Below are positions 29,742-42,722 of a DNA stretch of 64,000 nt, piece after piece. Below the pieces are notes generated by a model. The model was not told the origin of the DNA and made no database searches. It saw only the letters and a list, made by a program, of their open reading frames with translations. This DNA is from Lacinutrix neustonica (lineage in GTDB: Bacteria; Bacteroidota; Bacteroidia; Flavobacteriales; Flavobacteriaceae). Position numbers and translations under genes: made by a program. Position 1 is the first letter of the stretch; each line of letters opens with the position of its first letter. The stretch is from contig NZ_CP113088.1 of assembly GCF_026625145.1 (NCBI RefSeq), positions 3,141,501 to 3,205,500 of the forward strand, given 5' to 3'.

Positions 29742-29964
29742 TGTGATTTTTTGAATTTTAATTAGCTCTATACAATATAGTGGCAAGTGTAAAATATTAA
29801 TGCGCTTTTTGTTGTTAGCCATATCGATTATATTATTAATAGTTGGTGGTAATTTGAAAAAATAACACAATTTAAAATGAAAATAACATTCGAACTACTT
29901 AACATATACAAGATAAATGAGCAAAGCAATCACAACAACTTAATAATTAAGACGTTAATTTATT
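29742..29964. other. AT-rich gap after regulator
   Basis: About 220 bp with no convincing gene. A 21-codon ORF at 29800-29865 (MRFLLLAISIILLIVGG) has a TM-like sequence similar in its last part to the small peptide at 22092, but is too short to call. Confidence 0.35.
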
Positions 29965-30819
29965 ATGAAAAAATATAAAATATTATTCTTTGTTATCAGC
30001 TTGTCAATTTTTGTGGCTTGTGGTACAGATGATAATAACACTGAAGAAGAACCGACGACTGAAAACTTCATTTTCGAAGATGGATTTGAAACTCAAAATG
30101 ACCTGTTAGATGAACTGTTTCCTTCAAACGGTAACAGATGGTCCACAATACAACAAACCGACCCTTCAAATGCTATTAATGAAATTTCTATAACGAATGC
30201 AGAATTTACTGAGGGACAAAATGCACTTCGTTTTCTTGCATATCAATCGGATTCGCAATTATCAAAAATAGATATTGAGAAGAACGGATTAAATATAAAA
30301 TCAGGAGATGAGGTCACAATAACAGCTGATTTTTACATAACCGGAACTGAATCTTTGGAAAATTTATTGCTCATTGATTTAGAATGTTGTTCTTGTTGGG
30401 ACCCTTCGGTTGGTGACAATTATGGTTCGGAAAATCAATGTCCTGGAGTGAGGCTTATGATGTCCGGAGATAATGATTATCTTTCCGTAGAAAGAGGAAA
30501 AATATCAGGAACAACCTTACAACAAACTAATTTTGTTTTTCCAAGAAACCAATGGGTCTCGGTACAATGGGAAATGACTATGTCTGATACTGAAAACGGA
30601 CTTAATAGATTACTCATTAACGGAACAGAAGTTCTGAATGAGAGTGCTATGAATATGCCAAATGCGCAGGTTTTTAGTGATGTATTTACAAATCAAGGAA
30701 TTGATTTCACTTTACAAGAACCTACCTTTTACGAACGGGTACAAATTGGAGCAACAGCTAATCCTACTGCTGGTAATATTGAATTATTTGTCGATAATTT
30801 TTCTATTAAAGTGAAATAA
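29965..30819 (+). CDS. Lipoprotein with jelly-roll (LamG/lyase-like) fold
   Basis: A 284-residue lipoprotein: lipobox VACG at residues about 17-20, an acidic linker, and a beta-rich domain with FEDGFETQNDLLDELFP at the start, NQWVSVQWEMTMSDTENG, and IELFVDNFSIKVK at the end. This looks like a concanavalin-like or polysaccharide-lyase-type jelly roll. A Cys-rich segment DLECCSCWDP occurs in the middle, with another Cys nearby (NQCPG), which may form a metal site or disulfides. It is intact and differs in style from the metal genes. Substrate unknown. Confidence 0.6.
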   Translation: MKKYKILFFVISLSIFVACGTDDNNTEEEPTTENFIFEDGFETQNDLLDELFPSNGNRWSTIQQTDPSNAINEISITNAEFTEGQNALRFLAYQSDSQLSKIDIEKNGLNIKSGDEVTITADFYITGTESLENLLLIDLECCSCWDPSVGDNYGSENQCPGVRLMMSGDNDYLSVERGKISGTTLQQTNFVFPRNQWVSVQWEMTMSDTENGLNRLLINGTEVLNESAMNMPNAQVFSDVFTNQGIDFTLQEPTFYERVQIGATANPTAGNIELFVDNFSIKVK

Positions 30820-30842
30820 GATGTGCCACAAAAGGAATACTA

Positions 30843-31043
30843 ATGGAAGTTCAATTAAAATCAGAAATTACCTGTCCAAAATGCGAACATAAAAAAGTAG
30901 AAGATATGCCAACAAACACTTGTCAATTCTTCTACGAGTGTGAGAACTGTAAAACAGTTTTGAAACCAAAAAATGGAGATTGTTGTGTGTATTGTTCATA
31001 CGGAACAGTTCCCTGCCCGCCTATTCAAGAAAATAAAAGTTGA
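30843..31043 (+). CDS. GDCCVxC-domain small cysteine protein
   Basis: A 66-residue protein with two Cys-x-x-Cys knuckles (TCPKCEHKK, YECENCKTV) and the pattern KNGDCCVYCSYG near the end. This matches the GDCCVxC domain found in short, sometimes selenocysteine-containing proteins of metal islands. It is likely cytosolic and binds zinc or a soft metal. It starts 24 bp after the lipoprotein and lies just upstream of the operator-like palindrome. Confidence 0.8.
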   Translation: MEVQLKSEITCPKCEHKKVEDMPTNTCQFFYECENCKTVLKPKNGDCCVYCSYGTVPCPPIQENKS

Positions 31044-31055
31044 TGATAATTTCTT

Positions 31056-31070
31056 TGCACAACCTGTGCA
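31056..31070. promoter_or_regulatory. Operator-like palindrome in CzcA promoter region
   Basis: TGCACA-acc-TGTGCA is a perfect 6-3-6 inverted repeat, centred at 31063, 13 bp upstream of the TATCTTTG box. It is well placed for a repressor of the CzcA operon. The cognate regulator is unknown. Confidence 0.5.
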
Positions 31071-31082
31071 TCGATTAATTTG

Positions 31083-31090
31083 TATCTTTG
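31083..31090 (+). promoter_or_regulatory. Putative -7 box TATCTTTG
   Basis: TATCTTTG matches TAnnTTTG and lies 9 bp before the ATG at 31100. An upstream TTTG at 31054-31057 is 25 bp from it, slightly long for a -33 element. Confidence 0.5.
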
Positions 31091-31099
31091 TAAAACTTT

Positions 31100-31492
31100 A
31101 TGAAAATATTCTTTTCTATATCAATGTCTATTTTACTCTTTTTTCAAGGAATCAGCGTAGATATGGACTTATGTGGGCCAATTAAAGAAATTTCAAACTT
31201 AATTTCCCATTATCAAGACCATAAAGTATATGGCGACTCTTTCTTTGAATATATAGTAGAAGATTACATCGCAAACGATGCAAAAAGCGAAGGGCATCAT
31301 AATAATTCAGATAAGGATAACGTACCTGTCCATTCTCATCATCAATGTTGTCATCCTGTAGTTTTTATAGCAAACACCGCAACACCTCTTATCAATCGAT
31401 TTAAGTTTGAAGATAAAGAGCACTTTAATTCATATACCGTCAACTTCAATTCCGGATATCCGGAATCCCTTTTCCAACCCCCTCAAGTATAA
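31100..31492 (+). CDS. Secreted His/Cys peptide upstream of CzcA
   Basis: A 130-residue secreted protein with a short hydrophobic leader (FFSISMSILLFFQGISVDM). It has MDLCGPIKEI after the leader, a His-rich middle (SEGHHNNSDKDNVPVHSHHQCCHPVV) and a proline-ended C-terminus (ESLFQPPQV). The layout resembles HYC_CC_PP peptides (Cys after the leader, CC in the middle, PP at the end), but the first motif is not HYC. It lies 118 bp upstream of the CzcA start. It is probably a periplasmic metal-binding accessory of the pump. Confidence 0.65.
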   Translation: MKIFFSISMSILLFFQGISVDMDLCGPIKEISNLISHYQDHKVYGDSFFEYIVEDYIANDAKSEGHHNNSDKDNVPVHSHHQCCHPVVFIANTATPLINRFKFEDKEHFNSYTVNFNSGYPESLFQPPQV

Positions 31493-31610
31493 TTCAGTTT
31501 TTTTAAGGGTAGCTATATCCTAACGTGATGCTTCTCAAGATAGGCATTGCTATATAAATGCGTTGCACCTATTCGCAACGTAAGTTTTAAACTGAATTAA
31601 TACATTTTCT

Positions 31611-36016
<4,406 letters not shown>

Positions 36017-36034
36017 TCTAAAAAAGAATAAGAA

Positions 36035-37294
36035 ATGAAAAATATAGCAATAGTAACTGTAGCATTAATGACCTTCTTTATGGTTGGCTGCAATGACAAG
36101 CCCGATTCAGAATTGGGACATAACGAAGAAAACACAACTACCGAAAAAATGGAAAGTGAAGGAGATGCACACGGTGAACATAATGAAGAAGAAGAAGGCG
36201 GTCATAATGAAGAAGAAGGCGAGGAAGGCGTGGTAATGCTTTCCAACGACCAAATCGAAACCGTTGGTCTTAAGACCAAATTGTTGGAAAAACGTAATCT
36301 CGGTAACAATATCAAGGTTACAGGAAGACTCGAACTTTTTCCTCAGGACAAGGCCAATATCAGTCCATTTATGGGTGGTAACGTTAGGTCCATTAAGGTT
36401 ATAGAAGGAGATAAAGTACGCAAGGGTGAAGTGCTTGCATATCTTGAACATCCGGATATTATAAGTATGCAGCAGGAATATCAGGAAAAAAACGACGAAC
36501 TCGTATTCCTAAAGCAGGATTTTGAGCGAAAAAAGATATTGTTCGACAAAGGTGTTTCCTCAGGCAAGGAATTCCAAATGGCACAATCAAAATTTCGTTC
36601 CACGACCTCAAGTGTAAACGGTTTAAGGTCAAAACTACGTTTGTTGGGGATTAACGCATCCAAGGTAGAACAAGGAGAAATCTACTCTGCAATACCTATA
36701 ACTACACCAATATCGGGCTACGTAGACGAGGTAATGGTAAGTCTTGGGGACTATGTGGCACCGCAGACCAAGATGTTCGCCGTGAGCGATAATTCTAAAA
36801 TTCATTTAGACTTAAAAGTTTACGAAAAGGATATTCCAAAGGTAAAGGAAGGACAGAAAATAATCTTTACGGTAGCTTCTAAACCCGATGAATTGTTGAC
36901 CGCAGAAGTACATTCCATCGGTAAAACCTTTGAGGAAGACCCTAAGGCCTTGCACGTGCACGCCGATATAGATAATAAAAATGGCGAATTGCTTCCCGGT
37001 ATGTATGTTGAAGGCAGGATTGCGGAAGGACAAAAATCAGGATATGCCGTTCGAGAAGATGCCATTGTCAAGGAAGGCGAACAATCCTATATTTTCATTG
37101 TGGATGAGGATGAGGAAACCGAAGAAAACACGGTGAAATTTAGAAGAATCCCCGTAAGTACAGGCGTCAATGACCTTGGCTTTGTGGAAATCAATATTCC
37201 TTCAGAAATGGCAAAAAATATTAGGGTTGTCACAGTTGGAGCCTACACCCTTTCTTCGGAAATGGTCAAGGGTGAACTGGAACACGGGCATTAA
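36035..37294 (+). CDS. czcB: CzcB-type periplasmic adaptor
   Basis: A 419-residue membrane-fusion lipoprotein. The lipobox MVGC is at residues about 16-19. A strongly acidic, His-containing linker (GEHNEEEEGGHNEEEGEEG) follows. The barrel-sandwich domain (SPFMGGNVRSIKVIEGDKVRKGE) and the hairpin (FDKGVSSGKEFQMAQSKF) are typical of CzcB. It completes the tripartite CzcA-TolC system. The His/Glu-rich linker is suited to binding Zn, Co or Cd. It is intact and 18 bp downstream of the pump. Confidence 0.9.
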   Translation: MKNIAIVTVALMTFFMVGCNDKPDSELGHNEENTTTEKMESEGDAHGEHNEEEEGGHNEEEGEEGVVMLSNDQIETVGLKTKLLEKRNLGNNIKVTGRLELFPQDKANISPFMGGNVRSIKVIEGDKVRKGEVLAYLEHPDIISMQQEYQEKNDELVFLKQDFERKKILFDKGVSSGKEFQMAQSKFRSTTSSVNGLRSKLRLLGINASKVEQGEIYSAIPITTPISGYVDEVMVSLGDYVAPQTKMFAVSDNSKIHLDLKVYEKDIPKVKEGQKIIFTVASKPDELLTAEVHSIGKTFEEDPKALHVHADIDNKNGELLPGMYVEGRIAEGQKSGYAVREDAIVKEGEQSYIFIVDEDEETEENTVKFRRIPVSTGVNDLGFVEINIPSEMAKNIRVVTVGAYTLSSEMVKGELEHGH

Positions 37295-37303
37295 TCCAAT
37301 AAC

Positions 37304-37320
37304 AATCAAAAGTTTTGATT
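37304..37320. promoter_or_regulatory. 17-bp perfect palindrome downstream of czcB
   Basis: AATCAAAA-G-TTTTGATT is a perfect inverted repeat around one G, 10 bp after the czcB stop and 80 bp before the PII-like start. It could be an operator for one of the Fur-family regulators nearby or an unlinked stem-loop. No T-run follows. Confidence 0.45.
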
Positions 37321-37400
37321 CCGAGTCCGTTTATCGTCTTAATTAGTTAGTTAAAATTAAAGAACAGGCTCGGTTCAAAATCGATTAAAAATAAATAATT

Positions 37401-37739
37401 ATGAAAGAAATAAAAGCATTTGTAAAACCGAACAGGATACAAAGAATTATAGAAGCCTTAACAGATAACGGCTTTGAAAGTATGACCCTTTCACATGGAG
37501 AAGGCACTGGGGCGTTTAAGGCAAAAAGAGCAAGACCTTCGTTGGATTTTCGTATTACCGATAGTCCTGTAGTTAAGCTGGAATTGGTCTGTCAAAATGA
37601 GGAAGCCCAAGCTGCCATAGAAATAATTTTAGCCAATGGAAGAACGGAAGAGCCGGCTGACGGTATTATTTATTTAAGCAATATTGAGGATGCCTTTCAG
37701 ATTAAAACAGGAGAATCCTTAAAACGGTACGACCTATAG
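37401..37739 (+). CDS. PII-like signalling protein (PII-NG type)
   Basis: A 112-residue PII-superfamily protein: MKEIKAFVKPNRIQRIIEAL opens with the first beta strand and helix, followed by a short T-loop region (LSHGEGTGAFKAKR) and the closing strand region DGIIYLSNIEDAFQIKTGE. It has no conserved uridylylated Tyr in a long T-loop. In the literature a PII-NG group is linked to CzcA/CusA pumps; the position here next to czcA/czcB agrees. It probably senses a nucleotide or metal signal and modulates the pump or its regulators. It lies 15 bp before the Fur start. Confidence 0.82.
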   Translation: MKEIKAFVKPNRIQRIIEALTDNGFESMTLSHGEGTGAFKAKRARPSLDFRITDSPVVKLELVCQNEEAQAAIEIILANGRTEEPADGIIYLSNIEDAFQIKTGESLKRYDL

Positions 37740-37754
37740 AACACTTTGTTGCGA

Positions 37755-38177
37755 ATGGAAAAAATAGTTCAATTTTTAGAAAGCAAAGGAATACGACCTA
37801 CGGCTATGCGCCTTATGACCTTTAAGCGGTTGGCAGAGTTGAATGTGGCCATCAGCCTTGGCGACTTGGAAAAAGATTTTAAGGTCAGTGAAAGAAGTAC
37901 CCTATTTAGGACTATGAAAGCGTTTGAAGAAAAAGATATTGTGCATCAAATCGAGGATGGGACAGGAGTTATAAAATACGCCCTGTGCGAAGAAAATTGT
38001 GAGTGCGAGGTCGGCAACGACCTTCATTTACACTTTCATTGCAACAATTGTAATGAAACGGTCTGTTTAACAGACCATAAAATCCCCCATATCAACTTAC
38101 CTGATGGCTATATTACCGAGGATATCAACTTGGTGGTAAAGGGCATTTGCGAAAAATGCAGCGACAATCTGCATTAA
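37755..38177 (+). CDS. Fur-family transcriptional regulator 1
   Basis: A 140-residue Fur-type regulator. The N-terminal winged helix reads RPTAMRLMTFKRLAEL and SERSTLFRTMKAFEEKDIVHQIEDG. Metal-binding residues are HLHFHCNNCNETVCL and a last GICEKCSDN, i.e. two CxxC pairs forming the structural Zn site. The ATG at 37755 is preferred over an in-frame TTG at 37746. It is 45 bp before a STAS protein gene. The paralog at 41158-41593 shares this architecture. It probably represses the adjacent ATPase operon in the presence of Zn, Fe or another metal. Confidence 0.88.
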   Translation: MEKIVQFLESKGIRPTAMRLMTFKRLAELNVAISLGDLEKDFKVSERSTLFRTMKAFEEKDIVHQIEDGTGVIKYALCEENCECEVGNDLHLHFHCNNCNETVCLTDHKIPHINLPDGYITEDINLVVKGICEKCSDNLH

Positions 38178-38221
38178 ACGTTTGGTTTTTAAATTCAATT
38201 ATCATTTAAAAATAGTGAGCA

Positions 38222-38599
38222 ATGATAACAATCTATAAAAAAGAGGCTACTGTATATATGGTGGCAGAGAATAAGCTGGATGCCAAGGATTATGAAAACT
38301 TGATACCGGTCTTAACAGAACATATAACTGCATATCAGGAAGTTTCCTGGTACATTGAAATGAAAAATTTTGAAGGCTGGACGGCAAGTGCATATTGGAA
38401 GGGAATTGAATTAAATCTTTCGAATGAAACGCATTTAAAGCGTGTCGCATTAGTAGGAAGTGTTAAATGGCAAGAGCAGTTCACAGAAATGTTGTTGCCT
38501 TTTTCCAAGGCTCATATCAAATTTTTCAATCCCGAAGAAAAAGACAATGCTAAAAAATGGATAGAAAACTCATATAAGGATGAAAAAAACACAAATTAG
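38222..38599 (+). CDS. STAS/SpoIIAA-like protein 1
   Basis: A 125-residue STAS/SEC14-like protein: YMVAENKLDAKDYENLIPVL, WYIEMKNFEGWTASAYWKG, VALVGSVKWQEQF. The pattern is characteristic of the SpoIIAA-like family common in Bacteroidota, of unknown ligand. Its stop overlaps the ATPase start by 20 bp, so translation is coupled. Paralog at 41912-42271 shares MDNFTGWDLSGLWEDL-like positions. Confidence 0.82.
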   Translation: MITIYKKEATVYMVAENKLDAKDYENLIPVLTEHITAYQEVSWYIEMKNFEGWTASAYWKGIELNLSNETHLKRVALVGSVKWQEQFTEMLLPFSKAHIKFFNPEEKDNAKKWIENSYKDEKNTN

Positions 38600-41112
38600 A
38601 TTACCAATTATTCTTCCGCAAGTTCCAAACGAAAAAGATACTTGTGTTGAAAGGCTTATTCAAGAACTACAGGCTAAAGAGGGCATCGAAAAAGTGCACG
38701 TTGCCGATGCAAACGGAGATGATGTGCCACAGCTCTGTTTTCATTATGACCCCGATATCATTTCTATTGACCGCATTCAATCCCTCGCCGAACGGACAGG
38801 TGCCGAGATTACCGAAAAATACGGGCATTTGCTCATTGAGGTTAAAGGAATCAGACATACAAGACAAGCTCGTTCCATCGAGAAAAGCCTTTTGGCAATC
38901 AATGGGGTTTTGGAGGCTTCCGTTTCGGCCTCTCGGAATGGTACGACTTGAGTTTGATAAAAAGCAAACTAATTTTGATAAAATAAGCAAACAAATTGAA
39001 AAGGAAGACCTTCAGGTTCAGCGGAGTGCTTCAAACGAAAATGATTACACCGAAGCATCCGAGAAAAAAACAGCAGCGTTCAAAGAAGGAAGATACTAAA
39101 GAGCAAACTTCCACCGAGGGGCACGAGCACAAAGAGGGCGAGACCCACGAGGAAGGAGAAGGGCACGCCCACGGTGGGATTTTCGGTAAAAATACGGAGC
39201 TTATTTTTTCTATTATCTGTGGGGCACTTCTCGGGATAGGTTTCGGACTTTCCTATGTTGCATCCATCCCGATTGGGTCAGTCTTACTTTATACATTGGT
39301 GCTTACTTTTTTGGAGGGTACTTTACGGCGAAAGAGGCCATACAGACCGTGGCCAAAGGTGGTTTTGAAATCGACTTCTTGATGCTAGTCGCTGCCATTG
39401 GTGCCGCTGCTGCGGGCGAATGGGCAGAAGGTGCCTTGTTGCTGTTCCTGTTTAGTCTTGGGCACGCCCTTGAACATTATGCAATGGAAAAGGCCCGAAA
39501 GTCCATTGCGGCACTGGCAGACCTTGCGCCAAAAACAGCCTTGCTTAAAAAAGATGGCAAGACAGAAGAAGTCGGGATTGAAAAATTGGACATTGGCGAT
39601 ATAATCGTGGTCAAGCCCAACAGTAAAATATCTGCCGATGGTGTTGTGGTCAACGGAAAAAGCAGCGTAAACCAAGCACCTATTACGGGGGAAAGTGTAC
39701 CCGTGGACAAACTTCCCGTGGAAGATACGAGCAGGGACTATTCGGCAGACGATGATATCAAGGACGAAAATCGCGTGTTCGCTGGAACTATCAACGGTAA
39801 TAATACTGCGGAAATAAAGGTAATCAAAGAAGCCAAAGACTCTACGCTGTCCCGACTCGTCAAACTGGTCAACGAGGCTCAGACCCGTAAATCCCCTACC
39901 CAACTGTTGACCGATAAGTTTGAAAGATACTTTGTACCATCCGTACTGATACTGGTTGGTATCCTGCTCTTTGCCTTTCCGGTCATTGATGAACCGTTTA
40001 GTGCCAGTTTTTACCGTGCAATGGCGGTATTGGTAGCCGCTAGTCCCTGTGCACTGGCCATTTCAACACCAAGTGCCGTATTGAGCGGTGTGGCAAGGGC
40101 AGCACGTGGTGGCGTGCTTATCAAAGGTGGGCGACCACTTGAGGATTTAGGTGTCATTACGGCTTTGGCTTTTGATAAAACGGGCACGCTTACAGAAGGC
40201 AAGCCCAAACTTACCGAAGTAGTACCATTAGGGGATATTGAAGAAAATGAACTGTTAAAGATAGCTGTTGCTGTTGAAAAATTGAGCGACCACCCTTTGG
40301 CCAAAGCTGTCGTAAGGGATGGGAAAGAGCGTCTGAAAGGGACTGATATTAACGATGCGTCAGATTTGGAAGCGGTTCTCGGAAAAGGTATCAAAGCGTC
40401 CTTGGGCAAGGATAAAATCTATATTGGAAACCTTGACTTGTACGAAGACCTCGATGAAGCAAAACCATCCGAAGAAATATCGAATAAAGTAAAAGAACTT
40501 GAAAGCGGCGGAAACACGACGATGCTTATAAGAAGGAACAAAGAATATATCGGTATCATCGCCCTGATGGACACCCCACGGGAAGCGGCCAAGGAAACAC
40601 TGAAAAAATTAAAGGAAATCGGTATCAAGCGGATGATAATGCTAACCGGGGATAATCAAAAGGTTGCCGACGCCGTTGCTAAAGAAATTGGATTGACCGA
40701 TGCTTGGGGAAGCCTGTTGCCGGAGGAAAAAGTGGATGCCATAAAAGAATTAAAGGAAAAGGAATCCAAGGTGGCAATGGTGGGAGATGGTGTAAACGAT
40801 GCGCCCGCGATGGCAAACAGTACCGTGGGCATAGCAATGGGAGCGGCTGGAAGCGATGTGGCCTTGGAAACGGCGGATGTTGCCCTAATGGCCGATAAGT
40901 TGGAAACCCTGCCTTTTGCCATTGGCTTAAGTAGGAAAGCAAAGGCCATAATCAAGCAGAACCTTTGGGTAAGCCTTGGGGTTGTGGCACTTCTGATACC
41001 AGCTACCATTTTGAGTTGGGCAAATATAGGGGTTGCCGTTGCGTTTCACGAGGGGTCTACCTTGGTAGTCGTGGCCAATGCTCTGCGCCTTTTGGCTTAT
41101 AAAAAAGATTAG
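38580..41112 (+). CDS. P1B-4-type heavy-metal P-type ATPase (three lesions)
   Basis: About 843 residues after repair. The N-terminus has two ferredoxin-like repeats without CxxC, followed by a His/Glu-rich linker (HEHKEGETHEEGEGHAHGG). The catalytic core shows TGESVPVDKL, the TM6 motif ASPCALAIS, the phosphorylation DKTGTLTEGK, the HPLAKA motif, and GDGVNDAPAMANSTVGIAMG. The TM8 segment is HEGSTLVVVANALRLL. The SPC in TM6 with HEGST in TM8 is the P1B-4 signature (cobalt, iron or zinc exporters). Breaks at about 38934, 39061 and 39270 are in CCWGA/TCWGG contexts. GAAAAGEWAEG near 39410 may hide a fourth (relatives have AALGEWAEG). Confidence 0.85.
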
Positions 41113-41157
41113 AAAAATTGGGACATAGAAGAACCTGGTTTTTTGAAAGAATATTAA

Positions 41158-41593
41158 ATGACAAAGACGGAAAAAACATTATTGGCTAAAGGGATTCGAC
41201 CTACTAAAATGAGGTCGCAGATATACAAGTTCCTAAAAAGGAAACAAAGTGCCGTGTCCTTTTCCGATTTGAAAAAGGCCTTTGTTCAAAAGAGCAAAAC
41301 CAATAAAACAGCAAACAGAACGACCTTTTATCGAAACCTCAAGATTTTCGAGGATAAAGGGCTGATTCATCAGATTAATGATGGGGTCGGAGTCGCAAAA
41401 TATGCGATTTCTGATGAAAACGCCAAAGGTAAATACGGTACAGATTTACATATGCACTTTCATTGTACCGATTGTAGGAAAACAATCTGCTTACCAAATA
41501 AAATATCGGAAGAGAGCTTGCCGAGACGATTATGAAGTGAACGATGTGAACCTGGTATTGAAAGGAATATGTGAAAAATGTAGGCAAAAATAA
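41158..41593 (+). CDS. Fur-family transcriptional regulator 2 (one frame break)
   Basis: About 144 residues after repair. Winged-helix residues: KGIRPTKMRSQIYKFLKRKQ and TTFYRNLKIFEDKGLIHQINDG. Metal residues: HMHFHCTDCRKTICL and GICEKCRQ. Break at about 41523: CCAGACG read as CCGAGACG; the repaired text reads SLPDDYEVNDVNLV. It is a clear paralog of 37755-38177, which has the same STAS neighbour. With the PII and ATPase genes it forms a duplicated regulator set around one ATPase. Confidence 0.83.
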
Positions 41594-41676
41594 CAGGTGG
41601 GAGTTCCGAACTCTGAACCCTTGCGCCCAATGGTCAGGTTCAGGTTTCTTCCGCCTTCTTTAACTTAAAAAATATA

Positions 41677-41888
41677 ATGGCAGAACTAAAAAAAACCTTG
41701 GGTACGCTTCGACTTACCTTTTATGGCGTTGGCACGATTGTGGGCGGAGGAATCTATACCGTGATTGGCGCGGCAGCTGGACAGGCAGGAATGGACATTT
41801 AATCGAAAAAGAAAACTTTTCAAAAGAAAAGACCATCAAAAAAGCAGTTGTAATGGCTGGAGAATGGTTTTACGATTTAGAAGGATAA
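41677..41888 (+). pseudogene. Remnant of an APC-type permease with internal deletion
   Basis: ATG at 41677 begins MAELKKTLGTLRLTFYGVG, then GGGIYTVIGAAAGQAG, i.e. TM1 of an amino-acid permease with the GxGxIxxG motif. After 41 codons the frame ends at TAA (41800-41802). In another frame the following stretch encodes GHLIEKENFSKEKTIKKAVV and ends MAGEWFYDLEG before a stop at 41886-41888, which looks like the C-terminus of some other or the same gene. This is not a CCWGA lesion; the middle of the gene is missing. It sits between Fur 2 and STAS 2. Confidence 0.65.
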
Positions 41889-41911
41889 TAATTAATTAAA
41901 AACCAAACAAA

Positions 41912-42271
41912 ATGTTACGGATAATCGAATTAACAAATAAAAATACTATTGCTACAAAAGCTTCAGGCAAATTGAGAAAAGAAGATATAGAAAAAATCCA
42001 CCCACTTATCCACGCCATACTGGACAAGGGGATGAAAGTTCGTTGGTATTTTGAGATGGACAATTTTACGGGTTGGGACTTGTCCGGTTTATGGGAAGAC
42101 CTGAAAATGGACACGGCCCACGCCAAGGACTATGAAAAAATAGCAATGGTAGGAGATAAAAAATGGCAGGAATGGATAACCCAATTTATGAAGCCTTTTA
42201 CGAACGCCGAAATTAAGTATTTCAATATAGACCAAAAGGAAGATGCCAAAAGTTGGATTGAGAGCCAGTAA
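41912..42271 (+). CDS. STAS/SpoIIAA-like protein 2
   Basis: A 119-residue paralog of the protein at 38222-38599: RKEDIEKIHPLIHAILDKG, WYFEMDNFTGWDLSGLWEDL, IAMVGDKKWQEWITQFMKPF. It is intact. The combination Fur then STAS occurs twice (Fur 1, STAS 1; Fur 2, remnant, STAS 2), which supports a segmental duplication with later loss of the permease. It is 24 bp before the small membrane protein gene. Confidence 0.8.
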   Translation: MLRIIELTNKNTIATKASGKLRKEDIEKIHPLIHAILDKGMKVRWYFEMDNFTGWDLSGLWEDLKMDTAHAKDYEKIAMVGDKKWQEWITQFMKPFTNAEIKYFNIDQKEDAKSWIESQ

Positions 42272-42295
42272 GCTTACTTCCATAAAAGACAGACG

Positions 42296-42562
42296 ATGAA
42301 TAAAAAGAATATTTTTATTACCATACTAATTGGGTTTGCCATAGGTGTTTTTATCCTTCAACCTTTGGGGATAACAATTTTCACGTTTAGCAGCCGTAAT
42401 TACGAAATCAATTGGTGGCAATATTTAATAAATAATTTCATTGAAATTTTGAATATCAATGGGAATCAAATTTTTGAGAATATTCTGTTTGGATTATTAG
42501 GTGCTAGTGTTGCGCTGATGTATTATTTAGGTAACAGAGAAAAGGATATAGATAATAAGTAG
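42296..42562 (+). CDS. Small two-TM membrane protein
   Basis: An 88-residue protein with an N-terminal TM helix (FITILIGFAIGVFILQPLG) and a C-terminal TM helix (ILFGLLGASVALMYYLGN), separated by a hydrophilic loop. No family is recognised. It ends the operon before the terminator-like stem-loops. Confidence 0.6.
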   Translation: MNKKNIFITILIGFAIGVFILQPLGITIFTFSSRNYEINWWQYLINNFIEILNINGNQIFENILFGLLGASVALMYYLGNREKDIDNK

Positions 42563-42603
42563 CGGTAACTGGTTATGTGAAAGAGTGAAATTTTTTATTT
42601 AAA

Positions 42604-42629
42604 ATTAATTAAGTGAAAACTTAATTAAT
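42604..42629 (+). other. Perfect 11-bp AT stem-loop
   Basis: ATTAATTAAGT-gaaa-ACTTAATTAAT: 11 perfect pairs with a GAAA loop. It lies between the small membrane gene and the terminator. It may be an AT-rich terminator or an operator. Confidence 0.5.
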
Positions 42630-42634
42630 AGCAG

Positions 42635-42707
42635 GCAGCTTTTATGATGCTTTTTAAAGCAAAATGATTAATAGCATTAAAAGCAAAAGTAGAAGCTGCT
42701 TTTTTTA
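42635..42707 (+). terminator. Rho-independent terminator-like structure
   Basis: GCAGCTT pairs with AAGCTGC across about 50 nt and is followed by a run of 8 T. The long loop contains more partial pairing (GCTTTT/AAAAGC). It separates the PII/Fur/ATPase block from the next block. Confidence 0.6.
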
Positions 42708-42722
42708 ATTATACAATTAAAG

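Noticed and set aside
29800..29865. Short TM ORF MRFLLLAISIILLIVGG
   Set aside because: 21 codons only, no family or coupling evidence; its likeness to the 22092 peptide is limited to a hydrophobic stretch.
40656..41009. Minus-strand ORFs inside the P-type ATPases and RND pumps
   Set aside because: They overlap well-supported plus-strand genes and have Ala/Ser/Pro-rich antisense composition.
41677..41888. The permease remnant as another CCWGA-type artefact
   Set aside because: Most of the gene is missing and no single-base repair restores it, so it is a real deletion or a misassembly, not the same class.
42604..42707. Origin of transfer or replication
   Set aside because: The first stem is AT-only and the second is followed by a T-run, as in a terminator. 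No relaxase or Rep gene is near.
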